Counted from the first letter of the stretch, positions 28,866 through 39,005 are shown. The stretch is DNA of 64,000 bases from Arachidicoccus sp. (GCA_028283605.1 JAPWKH010000033.1:330838-394837); one strand, 5' to 3'. The notes: generated by a model not told the origin, from the letters alone. Numbers and translations: made by a program.

Positions 28866-29536
28866 TTAAGTATGATCGTTGAGTGTGAATATGAATAAAT
28901 CACATTCGCTTAACTATAGTTATGAATACTATATTACAAAATAATATAATTTAAACTTATTAAATACATCTTATGTATTCTTCCTCATAAATTGATTATC
29001 TAAAGAAAAAACATTAAAATAAAGAGAAATGTGTTTTGTCTTTTAAAATGATATTTAGTAGGTCAAATTTAATGAATTAACCTCATGGAATTAAATAAAA
29101 TGTAGATTGTACTACCATATAGTTGAATAAGTTCAACTATTGTTATCAGCTAAGTTACAGATTTACGCAAAACTTTTTATGAATGGTGAAACCACGCTAA
29201 TTGGGATTCGAATCCTGCTGTTTTGAGTATTGCAATGGTGAATCAGTGTCGTTATATTAATAAATCATTATTTGAAGACTTGTACAAACAATCAAAGATA
29301 TTAAATTTACTCTGGTCAATGTTTTTAAAATAGCAGCGGATAATACCGCGCTTTATTTTTAAGGTAAGCAGATACCTGAAAATCTATGTAAAGAAATTTA
29401 TTACATTTGTATAAAGGGAGCCGAAATCAAGAAATACAGAAAATATATGAACTTGGGAAACTTTAATAACGCAAATGGCGCTGCTGAATATCTTTGTCAA
29501 TCTTTTAGTATATTTGTTCTTCGCTAAAAATAAATT
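28866..29536. other. gene-poor region upstream of the broken kinase
   Basis: No credible coding frame. Visible items are a 12-bp palindrome TAACTATAGTTA (28911-28922), a hairpin with 9-bp perfect arms ATAGTTGAA/TTCAACTAT (29119-29140) without a T-tract, and an isolated TTCGAATCC (29207-29215) identical to 9 nt of the tRNA-Gln T-arm. None is assigned a function. Confidence 0.4.
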
Positions 29537-29866
29537 ATGGGGAAATTTATCATTAAGACCGCAAAGAACGGGAAATATTATTTTACGCTGCATTCTGGCA
29601 ATGGAGAAATTATTCTTAAAAGTCAGGGGTATGCCGGTAAAAAATATTGTAAAAAAGGAATCGCTTCCGTGAAAAAGAATGCACCGGATGCGACAAAATA
29701 TATCAAGGGCATTTCAAAAAACAAGAAACACTTTTTTAACCTTAAAGCCGGCAATCAAAAAATCATCGGCACCAGTGAAATGTATGAAAGTGAAAAATCA
29801 GTGAACACCGGCATAACCTCCGTTAAAAGAAACGCGCCCACAGCCGCGACTGTTATGGAAGAATAA
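29537..29866 (+). CDS. YegP-like DUF1508 protein (two repeats)
   Basis: 109 residues made of two similar halves of about 50 residues, each with the DUF1508 pattern: GKYYFTLHSGNGEIILKSQG and KKHFFNLKAGNQKIIGTSEM, each followed by a run like GI.SVK.NAP. YegP-family proteins are small cytoplasmic proteins of poorly known role. Start ATG is well placed, and two longer overlapping frames are shadows. It is an intact gene isolated in a gene-poor region. Confidence 0.9.
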   Translation: MGKFIIKTAKNGKYYFTLHSGNGEIILKSQGYAGKKYCKKGIASVKKNAPDATKYIKGISKNKKHFFNLKAGNQKIIGTSEMYESEKSVNTGITSVKRNAPTAATVMEE

Positions 29867-30941
29867 AAAATAATAACTTTTCAATGAAATCTTCTACTCA
29901 CATCTCCTGCATCTTTACGCAGAATGCGGACTTATTTATGCATGGTTTCGATTCAGTAGATTTTAGGATTAAGTGTATATAAATGGAGGGATATGAACTT
30001 ATGGCATAGTGTCGAAAATATCGGCAAAAATGCGCATGGGGATATCCCGAAAGGAGGGCGACCTCATATATTTTTTGCCATTTCTTTTTTATGACCTTGC
30101 TTTTAAAGCCCAGTTGTTTGTCTACCTGCGGAAGCAAGCTTTGTAAATGAAGGTGTAGTTTATCTGGTGGAAGGGCTTGTACATACGGTGTGATTTGGAC
30201 GTTGGCTCAGACAATAATCTTCCATGCCCTTTATTCTTGCCAAGGTTAAGAGTAGTTCCGTAAATCGCTCAATATATTTTTTTTTAACCGTATTGAGGAC
30301 CGCCTCTTGTAAACTTCAATGTAGCAAAAGATAATTTTGTTCGTTCAAATTCTATTACAACAAAAATCTATTGGAATATAGCAGATGAATTACGTAATAT
30401 TGCCGACTTCCAGTGTATGTATAACTAATATAGAGTAAGGTTGCTATAACTTTAACCGAAAATCCTTCAGAGCAACTTTGATTAACAGATTATTGGTAGC
30501 TGCATTCCAAAATACTTGATAGGTGGAAAAAATGACAACATTGATCCCCTTCTACCAATTTTCTTAACACTATCTAAGTAATTGTATATTATTACTATGA
30601 GGGGGTCAGATTATTTTCGTTATTAGGAGTCCAAATCGATTGGTTTTTCCAATAACCAACGATTTTTATAGTACGATTTTTAAGCGCTAACCGAATTGGC
30701 GCCTATTGTTCAAGTAGTACTAAAAAGTTAAGAAATTCTCCTAAAAGTCAAATGTATTATTTATTAATTTTGCTTTTAAAAAGCCTCAATTCATAAATTG
30801 TGATTTTGATCACTAAAGTTTTTTGTTCAGGAATTTATAAACCTTCATAGAAAATATAACCAATATTTTGATATTCTTTTTAATGGTTGGTTATTATAGC
30901 AGCCCAAGAAAAGCTTGTGGTCAGAATATTGCCCATTCCTT
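29867..30941. other. gene-poor region with possible coding relics
   Basis: About 1.07 kb without an intact gene. On the minus strand, two stretches read like former protein: about 30280-30165 (YIERFTELLLTLARIKGMED) and, in another frame, 30120-29900 (KKKWQKIYEVALLSGYPHAH). They are interrupted by stops and I cannot assign a family; relics of a mobile element are possible. No tRNA or clear hairpin is seen. Confidence 0.3.
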
Positions 30942-32243
30942 CTACATCGTATCCTTCAATTTGACTTCTACTTTATCTCCATCATTATCGATGGTAACGA
31001 TTTTTTCAATATCAGCAGTAGCTCCAGCTGAGCCACTGGCAGTAGAATAGACAGGATTGGATCCCAATACGGCACCACTGGGATGCATTAGATATGAGGT
31101 ACCTGATTGATAGCTATAGCTGTAATTATGTGTGTAACCAAAGGAAGTCATCAAAATATATTCGCCAGGCATTAAGTTGGTAAATTCAAAGTGACCATTA
31201 TCATCATAAACTTTGGTCGTTTTAATACAGGCGGCAACATTGGCATCTATAGGTACTTCTGGTAGCTTTTTACCTTTACGTATTTTTTTATTTACATCTT
31301 TCCACTCTTCAATATAAGGAGAATTAAGGAGTATAGAAACGACGGTTCCTTTAGGTGCATATTGTGCTTTATTGATGTTAAAAACCGCAGGTATTTTACT
31401 TTTGACATGATCGCGGGCAAAAGCAGTACCAATGATAGAGCTATTTCCATTCTGCACTTTGGTCAAAGCCTCTTCTTTATTAAACTTATTTTTGATTGGC
31501 TGATAATCCAATTCATCGTTGACACATATTTCCCATACACCATCTCCTACATACATCTCTTTTTGCCAAAGTCTATGATCTTTTTTATCAATTATATAGT
31601 AGTAGGTTGAATTACTTGACTTTTCAAGTACACTTACTAACCAGGATTCATGTTTGGCCGTTTTAGGAGATTGATGAATATAGCTTTTAACTTCCGTAAT
31701 AATATAACTGTTGATAATGCTATCGGGTCTATTGTTATAATAATAAGTGGGAATGGATACTTTGTATCCAATGCTTAGCGGTAATGTCATTAACAGCGGT
31801 TCGAGCATAAAATATTCGATATACTTTTCCTTGATATCTAACTTTACCTCTTTGTCCGGTTCGGAATTATCCAACTTATGTATTTTTATAGTTGTTTGTT
31901 CCCCCAGCTGTTCATTAAAAGAATAGGTTGTAGATTTGGAAATGAAGCTGATAGGTGTAAAACTGCGGTAGTCCGCCGTTGAAATCCTTGTCCTATACCA
32001 TTTTGAACTATCATCGATATAGTTTAACGTAGATTTGAGTGTATTTCCATCAATCTGCAGATCCTTTGTGTAGTTTCCTTTTGGCGTCCATTTATTGTCT
32101 TTTACGTAGTAGATAATATACTTGGAGCTTGACGTTTTTAAATAAGAAACGTCGATATCAGAACTTCCTGGTGTGAGTATTTTTTGGGAAAATACCGTTA
32201 ATGAAAGCACGTACGCCATTAAAGTAAAAATAGATTTTTTCAT
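30942..32243 (-). CDS. exported hypothetical protein with C-terminal CarboxypepD-regulatory-like domain
   Basis: 433 residues with a signal peptide ending VFSQ. The first about 230 residues are beta-rich and contain LVSVLEKSSNSTYYYIIDKK, reminiscent of periplasmic proteins that follow metabolite-like conversions (DUF3108-like), but this link is weak. The C-terminal 170 residues contain a carboxypeptidase-regulatory-like fold (VYDDNGHFEFTNLMPGEYIL) and a Ser/Gly-rich tail. No enzyme motif is visible. It is the last of four minus-strand exported genes that diverge from a sensor kinase. Confidence 0.8.
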   Translation of the reverse strand: MKKSIFTLMAYVLSLTVFSQKILTPGSSDIDVSYLKTSSSKYIIYYVKDNKWTPKGNYTKDLQIDGNTLKSTLNYIDDSSKWYRTRISTADYRSFTPISFISKSTTYSFNEQLGEQTTIKIHKLDNSEPDKEVKLDIKEKYIEYFMLEPLLMTLPLSIGYKVSIPTYYYNNRPDSIINSYIITEVKSYIHQSPKTAKHESWLVSVLEKSSNSTYYYIIDKKDHRLWQKEMYVGDGVWEICVNDELDYQPIKNKFNKEEALTKVQNGNSSIIGTAFARDHVKSKIPAVFNINKAQYAPKGTVVSILLNSPYIEEWKDVNKKIRKGKKLPEVPIDANVAACIKTTKVYDDNGHFEFTNLMPGEYILMTSFGYTHNYSYSYQSGTSYLMHPSGAVLGSNPVYSTASGSAGATADIEKIVTIDNDGDKVEVKLKDTM

Positions 32244-32474
32244 GTAATTAAAATATAAATCCTAATTAATAGATGACTCTTGTTGACCCTATCGGTTCAA
32301 ATAGCGATTAGGCAAAAAATGGTTTATCATTAATTTCTGCTCACTAGGATAGCCTGTAAAAAACAGACTTATCTTGCTTCATCCACTCATTGCAATTGGT
32401 TCCTCATTCGATAATAGCTTTTACATTACTTTTATCTCTTTCTCTTTAAACAGTTCAAATCAGTTTTTTGAGAA

Positions 32475-33413
32475 TTAGGATAACTTTTCAATTTTTTTTA
32501 AATTATTCACTGTCGTCGGCTCATCTTCGTTTTCTGCTTGTTGTTGTCCAGTATCCATCATGAGTCCCAATACTTGAAATCCTAAAGTGGCCTGATCCAA
32601 TAGTGTTTTTGTAGGAAAAACATTTTTAGATGTATGGATATTCATTTGACTAGGTGATAAATTTTTATTTTCTGCTTTTACCAATTCATAAGTTAAAGGT
32701 GGAGCATCCTTGCTTAGATATGCGTTAATTTTCACTATGCCATTTTCTTCCTCTGTATAATAGGGATGAGAAAAGTTGACAGCCTGCGACATTTGTGGAC
32801 TTTCGTACACTTCCAGTTTATAAGGCAAATTATGAGCTGTTACAGATGATTTTCTTGTATATATAGTTTTATAAGCTTCAAAGCCAGCTATGGTTACCTT
32901 TTCGTTAGTTCGTTGTATTTCAAATTTATCCGAACCAATATAGGTTTGAACTTTATTGTTTTCTGTATAGTTTTTGTCATAATCGTAAGTTAGATTCTTC
33001 TCGGGATGGACATTGGATACCAAATAACATTTCCCAAAACCAGAGGATTGATCCCAATAGTTTTCTATACTATATGTAAATGCTTTGGCTTTTGCCAGCA
33101 CTTTGTCTTTTTGTATCCATATATCATCACCAAAATAAGGCAATATTAAAAGAGACATTCCTATTGACGGGTTTTTTTGAGTAAGATTTTGGATATGGTC
33201 AATCTCCTCTTTGCTTAAAATACTTTTTGCTTTTTCAAAAGACGCCATGGAAGGGGTTTTATCTTTTGCAACAAATTCCAATAGTTTTAGCATGGTCTTA
33301 TCTCCGATAGTAATACTATATTTCAGGTATCCTTCCGTAAAAACTTGTTTTTGCGCATTTGCATTTAAACAAAACAAGCACCATGAAACAATGTAAAGCA
33401 ATATTGAACGCAT
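32475..33413 (-). CDS. exported hypothetical protein
   Basis: 312 residues with a signal peptide ending NANAQ. The mature part begins EGYLKYSITIGDK and continues with alternating beta strands (VTIAGFEAYKTIYTRKSS), a layout like GLPGLI/DUF4412-type periplasmic proteins, but the diagnostic motif is absent. No catalytic residues are recognised. It lies 95 bp downstream of the OmpA-like lipoprotein gene. Confidence 0.75.
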   Translation of the reverse strand: MRSILLYIVSWCLFCLNANAQKQVFTEGYLKYSITIGDKTMLKLLEFVAKDKTPSMASFEKAKSILSKEEIDHIQNLTQKNPSIGMSLLILPYFGDDIWIQKDKVLAKAKAFTYSIENYWDQSSGFGKCYLVSNVHPEKNLTYDYDKNYTENNKVQTYIGSDKFEIQRTNEKVTIAGFEAYKTIYTRKSSVTAHNLPYKLEVYESPQMSQAVNFSHPYYTEEENGIVKINAYLSKDAPPLTYELVKAENKNLSPSQMNIHTSKNVFPTKTLLDQATLGFQVLGLMMDTGQQQAENEDEPTTVNNLKKIEKLS

Positions 33414-33508
33414 AACTATAGTATATTTTATGAAAAAAGTTAAAAACGGAACGATAAGCCATGCTATAGTTTAATGTTCAACTATTAAGCTATATTATAA
33501 AATGACAA

Positions 33509-34564
33509 TTATAATTTCACGAGTTCCACACGTCTGTTTTGTGTTTTGTTTTCTTCCGAATTATTGGGAACCAGAGGATTGGCTGCACCATAACCGATCG
33601 CGCTCAATCTAGAGGCCTCTACACCAGATTTTATCAGTGTGTTTTTGACCGTTTCCGCGCGTTCCGAAGATAACCTTTTGTTGTGTGAGGTATTCCCGCT
33701 GTTGTCGGTATGTCCTTCTATAGATAATCGTAAACTTGGTTCTTCTTGCAATACTTTACCGATCTCATTCACGGCGGCAATGCCGTCAGGCTGCAGACTT
33801 GATTTGTCCACATCAAAATTGATATGTAGTATAGATTTTCCTTTTTGGTCTATATCGTTTTTGATGATTTCAGCAGAGGTTTGCTGCATGGTATTCTCAA
33901 ATGGTTTGGTTTCCAGGACCGTCAATTCGGCATCATTGTCATGGACGGACATCTGAATAAAAACCAATTTATTGGGGGTATGTATAACGTAAGTATGCAA
34001 CTTTTTTCCTTCCACAATATCGCTTATGGAATATTTATAAGGACTGTTGACAAAATCCGGATCCAGTTTGTTCATCCTTTCATATTCACCTTCCTTAAAA
34101 CCTTCTCCACCATATAGTTTTACGCCGCCGATGGATGCCACAAAATCGTCAAAACTCTTTTGTAGCTCCAGTTCACTGAACGTTTTGTTGTCATCAGCCC
34201 CAATCCCGCATTTGAATGTTTTGCCTTCCTCAGAGAAATAAGTGCCGTGGTTGATAAGGTATTCTTTGTCATAATCCTTGATTTCCCCATAGCCCAAAGG
34301 CGATTGTGGGTTTTCAAAAAAATGATATCCGGTGGGTAGTTTTAAATAAGGGAATGTGCCGGTCAGCTTGTCCGTTTCAGGGATTTTCTCCATATCAAAA
34401 GCTCTGCTGTCCGCTGGCTTTTCTCTAGCAGAATCGTTATTCGTGGAAACAGCAACATTTTGGGCCTTCGTATCGTTACTATCTGTGACCTTGGGTTTTC
34501 CCTTGCAGGAACAAATGGCTACAGCCAATAGCAGGTACATTTGGAAGGATAGTTTTATAGGCAT
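33509..34564 (-). CDS. OmpA-family lipoprotein with C-terminal peptidoglycan-binding domain
   Basis: 351 residues. A lipobox AICSC gives a lipidated Cys near residue 19. The middle part is unassigned. The C-terminal 115 residues are an OmpA domain: INFDVDKSSLQPDGIAAVNE, LSIEGHTDNSG, SSERAETVKNTLIKSGV and QNRRVELVKL. The domain binds the diaminopimelate of peptidoglycan non-covalently and so anchors the lipoprotein's membrane to the cell wall. Same strand as the neighbouring exported genes. Confidence 0.93.
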   Translation of the reverse strand: MPIKLSFQMYLLLAVAICSCKGKPKVTDSNDTKAQNVAVSTNNDSAREKPADSRAFDMEKIPETDKLTGTFPYLKLPTGYHFFENPQSPLGYGEIKDYDKEYLINHGTYFSEEGKTFKCGIGADDNKTFSELELQKSFDDFVASIGGVKLYGGEGFKEGEYERMNKLDPDFVNSPYKYSISDIVEGKKLHTYVIHTPNKLVFIQMSVHDNDAELTVLETKPFENTMQQTSAEIIKNDIDQKGKSILHINFDVDKSSLQPDGIAAVNEIGKVLQEEPSLRLSIEGHTDNSGNTSHNKRLSSERAETVKNTLIKSGVEASRLSAIGYGAANPLVPNNSEENKTQNRRVELVKL

Positions 34565-34663
34565 AAAATTAGTTTAATAGTAAAGGAAATGTATTTTTTG
34601 TCGGGAGATAAAAAACAAGAATTTAAATGGTTAGGCAGCTGGTTATTATGTTGCACATATTCT

Positions 34664-35251
34664 CTATTCGGACAAATAAATTTCATGTTCGAGCAGAGCA
34701 CTTGTTAATACGATTATATATTTCTTTTTGCCGTCCGTGGCGGTGGCAAGCACATCCTTTACTCCGTTGCCATAATCTTTCTCTTCAAAATGGGTGACGA
34801 CCAGTTTTTTGTTCATCAGTTTTTTGGCCTGTTCAGAAAATTTGAGATTGGGATTAGGGCCTTTGAGGGCATTGACATCCTGTTTTATATCACCGACCTT
34901 GTAGGTAACATCGTTATGTTGCGCCTTGTTCATGGCATTTCCCGCATCCGGTGACACATCATGTACAAGGTTTTTAATCTTGTCAAAATTGGCAAATCCC
35001 AGTATGCCTTTTTTTTCAGAAATAAATTCGAAATTCTTAGGTCCCGAAGGTGAACCCACCAATAGTGTATCCCCGATTTTTACATGGTTGTCCTTGTCAA
35101 ACTCGTAGGTATCCTGGTCAATAAGGTGTCCCTGCTGATGTTGGTACCTGGTGGATGTTTCTTCTTTTGGCTTGCTGAATTTTTTGTTGTCCTGAGCGAG
35201 GGCCCCCACAGTTAAAACTGAAATAATTGCTGTAACGAATATTTTTTTCAT
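34664..35251 (-). CDS. exported hypothetical protein
   Basis: 195 residues with a signal peptide ending ALAQ. The mature part starts Lys/Gln-rich (KKFSKPKEETSTRYQHQQGH) and ends in a mixed alpha/beta region (KKKYIIVLTSALLEHEIYLS). No family is recognised. It starts 145 bp from, and divergently to, the TPR sensor kinase gene, so it may be a target of that system. First of the four minus-strand exported genes. Confidence 0.78.
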   Translation of the reverse strand: MKKIFVTAIISVLTVGALAQDNKKFSKPKEETSTRYQHQQGHLIDQDTYEFDKDNHVKIGDTLLVGSPSGPKNFEFISEKKGILGFANFDKIKNLVHDVSPDAGNAMNKAQHNDVTYKVGDIKQDVNALKGPNPNLKFSEQAKKLMNKKLVVTHFEEKDYGNGVKDVLATATDGKKKYIIVLTSALLEHEIYLSE

Positions 35252-35396
35252 TTAGACCTTTGTTGGTTAGCAGCAAAATTACTTTTCCTCTTTTCCTCCA
35301 ACAATCCTGCAAAACCTTGATTTTTTTCTACTGGTTTTCCGGTATTTTTATACAAATTTTTTGCAGCGCCATAAAAAATCAAGATTTTTATTACCA

Positions 35397-37388
35397 ATGA
35401 AACAACTCTTATTTTTCTTTTTATTCATATCGCTGCACATGGCAGCCCTATCCATTCCCAATGCAAGTAAACCGGACAGTCTGGTATCAGTGTTGTATTC
35501 CGGTCTACCTGATACTGCCAAAGCAGAGGCGGCGTATTCGCTCTCGGAATATTATTACAAGCATGGAGATCCCACAAAAGCCATATTTTACCTGAAAAAA
35601 GGAAAAGAATTGGCAAGTAAATATCCCTTATGGATAACCGTTGCCGGGTATTATGAAACGCTCATCCACGAACAGGAAGACCATGGCAAAGCGGAACAAT
35701 CCTATTTGACCACGGAGCAAAACCTACAAAAATTTACTTCCAAAGACGCCTATTACTACAGGGCTGCCTGCTGGTACAATTATGGGGTGCTGCAGCAATA
35801 CAAAGACGACCAGAAAGGGTTTGCCGACATTGTGCTTACCAAGGCATTGCCTTTGGCCGAAAAAAGCGGCGCGCAGATTTTCATAGGGAAAACCTACTGG
35901 GGATTGGGCGTGGTATTTAAAAACATATTGCAATATCCTCAATCAGAAAACAATCTTAAAAAAGCCATTGAGATATTCATAACTGAAAAGGCCATTGACC
36001 CATACTTAATAAAAGCCTACAATACCATTGCCGAAACCTATATTCTAGAAGCGAAGTACAATTATGCGGATCAGGCGCTGGCACAAGCATACCGGTATCT
36101 CAATATGGTAGATGCCTCTAAGGATCTGTGGATGGATTATTATACATCACGTGGTATGTATTTCACAGTAGTCAAGAAATACGACCAATCCGTTAATAAT
36201 CTAAAGAAGGGTATTGATATTGCAGATAGATCAGGTGATACTTACAGAAAAGGGCGCTTGTTGATGCAGTTGTTTTACTCTTTTTACGAGGCCAAGAATT
36301 TTGAGAAAGCATTGGAAACATTGGGACAAATGAATCGTGACACCTTGCTGACCGTGCAGCTGACCAACCGACTTCAGATATATGACGGCTACGCACAGAC
36401 CTATGCGCAGAAAGGCGATTACATGAATGCTTTTGAATGGCAGACTAAATATTCCGCGTTGAGCGACAGTGTTAACAGTAGTAAGTTAAAGTCTGACATC
36501 AATGCTATGGAAGTTAAATTTCATACTGCGGAGAAAGAGAAAAAAATTACTCTTCTGGAAGCAAAACAAAAAGAGACCCAGCTGGAAACCCGTAATAAAG
36601 ATACCTTGATTTTCTCCTTGCTAATCGTCTGTATATTGTTGCTGTCTCTAGTTATTGTTGCTTGGTCCAGCTATCGAAAAACCAAGAACCTGGATCGGCA
36701 AAAAGAGCTTCTACATCAACAGGTATTACAGCAGAAGGAGCAGGATCTGCAACTTGAAAGTGTGCGAACATTACTTGAAGGCGAAGAAAAAGAACGTAAC
36801 CGCATTGCCCGTGATCTGCACGATGGACTGGGAGGAATGCTCGCATCCCTGAAATTTAAATTATCACATATCGCTACAGAAAATAAGTGGCCTCAAAATG
36901 CCAATGAGCTGTCAAAAATAGCCGATCCTATCGATAGTATTTTGCAGGAGCTCCGACGTATCTCTCGCAACATGGTACCTCCTACGCTCATGCAATTTGG
37001 ATTGGAAATAGCACTGAATGACCTGTGCCAATCTTACAATATCCAAAATACAACTATAGAATTCCAACCAATCACGATCAGAAAAGATATTTATGAAAAC
37101 GATCAATTGATGATTTATAGAATTGTGCAGGAACTGTTAGCCAATGCCATGAAACATGCATCTGCCAAAAATATACTGATACAATGTAGTCAAAATGGTG
37201 AACTTTTTCTGATTACTTTTGAAGATGACGGCATAGGGTTCGATCCTAAAAATATAACTTCCAAAGGAATTGGATTAGCCAATATAGAACATAGGGTTAA
37301 TTACATGGATGGATCAATCGATCTAAGTACATGTCCAGGAAAGGGTACTGCCTATAATATAGAATTAAAACTGAATAGCCATGGATAA
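35397..37388 (+). CDS. TPR-containing sensor histidine kinase (HisKA_3 type)
   Basis: 663 residues from the ATG at 35397; the frame also reaches a TTG at 35361, but the signal sequence begins at the ATG (MKQLLFFFLFISLHM). A periplasmic or cytosol-independent array of TPR repeats follows to about residue 390, then a coiled coil, a membrane helix (TLIFSLLIVCILLLSLVIVA), a HisKA_3 domain with EKERNRIARDLHDGLGGMLA (His475), and an HATPase_c domain with QELLANAMKHAS and DDGIGFD. The stop overlaps the regulator gene by 8 bp. It transmits an extracytoplasmic or protein-interaction signal to that regulator. This intact kinase is the same type as the broken copy at 27-28.9 kb. Confidence 0.95.
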   Translation: MKQLLFFFLFISLHMAALSIPNASKPDSLVSVLYSGLPDTAKAEAAYSLSEYYYKHGDPTKAIFYLKKGKELASKYPLWITVAGYYETLIHEQEDHGKAEQSYLTTEQNLQKFTSKDAYYYRAACWYNYGVLQQYKDDQKGFADIVLTKALPLAEKSGAQIFIGKTYWGLGVVFKNILQYPQSENNLKKAIEIFITEKAIDPYLIKAYNTIAETYILEAKYNYADQALAQAYRYLNMVDASKDLWMDYYTSRGMYFTVVKKYDQSVNNLKKGIDIADRSGDTYRKGRLLMQLFYSFYEAKNFEKALETLGQMNRDTLLTVQLTNRLQIYDGYAQTYAQKGDYMNAFEWQTKYSALSDSVNSSKLKSDINAMEVKFHTAEKEKKITLLEAKQKETQLETRNKDTLIFSLLIVCILLLSLVIVAWSSYRKTKNLDRQKELLHQQVLQQKEQDLQLESVRTLLEGEEKERNRIARDLHDGLGGMLASLKFKLSHIATENKWPQNANELSKIADPIDSILQELRRISRNMVPPTLMQFGLEIALNDLCQSYNIQNTTIEFQPITIRKDIYENDQLMIYRIVQELLANAMKHASAKNILIQCSQNGELFLITFEDDGIGFDPKNITSKGIGLANIEHRVNYMDGSIDLSTCPGKGTAYNIELKLNSHG

Positions 37389-38010
37389 GATTAACATTGC
37401 TATCGTAGAGGACCACCAAATAGTGATGGAGGGATTAATGATGCTTTTAGAAAAAGAGCCGTTTATCCACATTGCCGGCGGATTTACGGACGTAGATAGT
37501 TTTGTTGCAGATTTTAAAAACCTGAATTTAGATATTGCTATCGTTGATATCATGTTAGGAGATAAAAATGGTCTTGATCTTTGCAGGGAAATAAAGAAAG
37601 AAAGACCTCAGATAAATGTAATTATTTTAAGCAACATGATGGAAGGAAGCATCGTATTGCAAGCAATAAAAAATGGTGCAAGTGGATATTTAATTAAAAA
37701 TACATCCTCAGATAAGTTGCTGCAAGCAATAAACGCTGTCCGTTCTGGTGAGATGTATTTCAGCCAAGAGATTACAAAAATTCTTGCAAAAGTATCCACC
37801 GGGACCTTATCTGGCATTCCCTCACTCACCAAAAGAGAAAGTGAAATACTGCAACTAATTTCAAAAGGACACACAACTCCGAAGATCGCAAATCTGCTTT
37901 TTATAAGTCCCTTTACGGTTGAAACGCACCGACGAAATTTGATGCAAAAATTCAATGTCCGTAACATGGTAGAACTCGTAATGGTAGCAAAGGAAAATAG
38001 CTTTTTGTGA
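37381..38010 (+). CDS. NarL/FixJ-type response regulator
   Basis: 209 residues. The receiver domain has ED (10-11), phospho-acceptor Asp56 in DIAIVDIMLG and Lys in GYLIKN. The C-terminal LuxR-type HTH is LTKRESEILQLISKGHTTPK with recognition helix SPFTVETHRRNLMQKFNV. It overlaps the kinase gene by 8 bp and is its evident partner. The divergently transcribed exported genes at 30.9-35.3 kb are candidate targets. Confidence 0.96.
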   Translation: MDKINIAIVEDHQIVMEGLMMLLEKEPFIHIAGGFTDVDSFVADFKNLNLDIAIVDIMLGDKNGLDLCREIKKERPQINVIILSNMMEGSIVLQAIKNGASGYLIKNTSSDKLLQAINAVRSGEMYFSQEITKILAKVSTGTLSGIPSLTKRESEILQLISKGHTTPKIANLLFISPFTVETHRRNLMQKFNVRNMVELVMVAKENSFL

Positions 38011-38309
38011 TAAACGATTTGAGTGGTAACGAACATATAGCTGACCCCTGATGCCCAGTTTAGATAAATAAAAAATATTTTCTTCATCAAATTTTTACAA
38101 AGATATTATAAGCTATTTCCCTCTTGTACGGTTTAATAAGGCAGTATTACATGAAACAAATACTCGCAATAAATCTTTGGGTATAATTGGCAATCATCTG
38201 TTATCAGAAATTTTAATTATTTGCTTTCCTGAACGAATTAAAAAATATTAGCATATTTTTTATACTTTATCTTTTACCTTTATCATTCAAATTAAAAAAA
38301 AATCGTTTT

Positions 38310-39005
38310 ATGGATAATAAAAAATATAAAATTCTTCTATGTGAAGATGATCAGAATTTGGGGATGGTATTGAAAAATTACTTGGAATTGAATGATTATG
38401 ATGTATTGCTGGAACGCGACGGAAGGCTTGGTTTGGCTGCATTTCAGAGAGAAGGCGCAGATATATGTTTACTCGATGTGATGATGCCGCACATGGATGG
38501 TTTCACACTCGCCGAAGAAATAAGAAATATAAATCCGGATGTGCCTTTATTTTTCTTAAGTGCTAAAACTATGAAGGAAGATATTATACAAGGTTACAAA
38601 TTAGGTGCTGACGATTATATTACCAAGCCCTTTGACAGTGAAGTATTATTGTTAAAAATAAAAGCAATACTTAAACGCAATGAAGAAATTAATAAAGAAA
38701 ATGAGCATGTAGAATTTGACTTAAGCGGTTTTCATTTTAATCCGAGATTGCGCCAGTTGGTTCACGGAGAAGAAGTTTATACGCTTTCTCCGAAAGAAAA
38801 CGAATTATTGAAAATGCTTGCAGAACATAAGAATGATCTGTTGCCCCGCGAAAAAGCATTGAAAAAAATATGGGGAAGCGATACATATTTCAACGGAAGA
38901 AGTATGGATGTTTATATAGCTAAACTTCGTAAATATCTGAAAGATGATGATCAGATAGAAATCGTAAACATACATGGAAACGGTTTCCGTTTAGTAGCGC
39001 CATAA
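38310..39005 (+). CDS. OmpR/PhoB-type response regulator (no adjacent kinase)
   Basis: 231 residues. Receiver domain with EDD (12-14), phospho-acceptor Asp56 in DICLLDVMMPHMDG and Lys in DDYITKPF. The winged-helix output domain contains LSPKENELLKMLAEHKNDLL and RSMDVYIAKLRKYLKDDDQI. Such regulators in Bacteroidota are often paired with a kinase encoded next to them; here none is adjacent, so it is an orphan or its kinase is elsewhere. A strong hairpin terminator ends its transcript. Confidence 0.95.
   Translation: MDNKKYKILLCEDDQNLGMVLKNYLELNDYDVLLERDGRLGLAAFQREGADICLLDVMMPHMDGFTLAEEIRNINPDVPLFFLSAKTMKEDIIQGYKLGADDYITKPFDSEVLLLKIKAILKRNEEINKENEHVEFDLSGFHFNPRLRQLVHGEEVYTLSPKENELLKMLAEHKNDLLPREKALKKIWGSDTYFNGRSMDVYIAKLRKYLKDDDQIEIVNIHGNGFRLVAP

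Noticed and set aside
29207..29215. TTCGAATCC copy of the tRNA-Gln T-arm as an att site
   Set aside because: Nine bases including a palindromic core are too short; the rest of the tRNA 3' end is not repeated.
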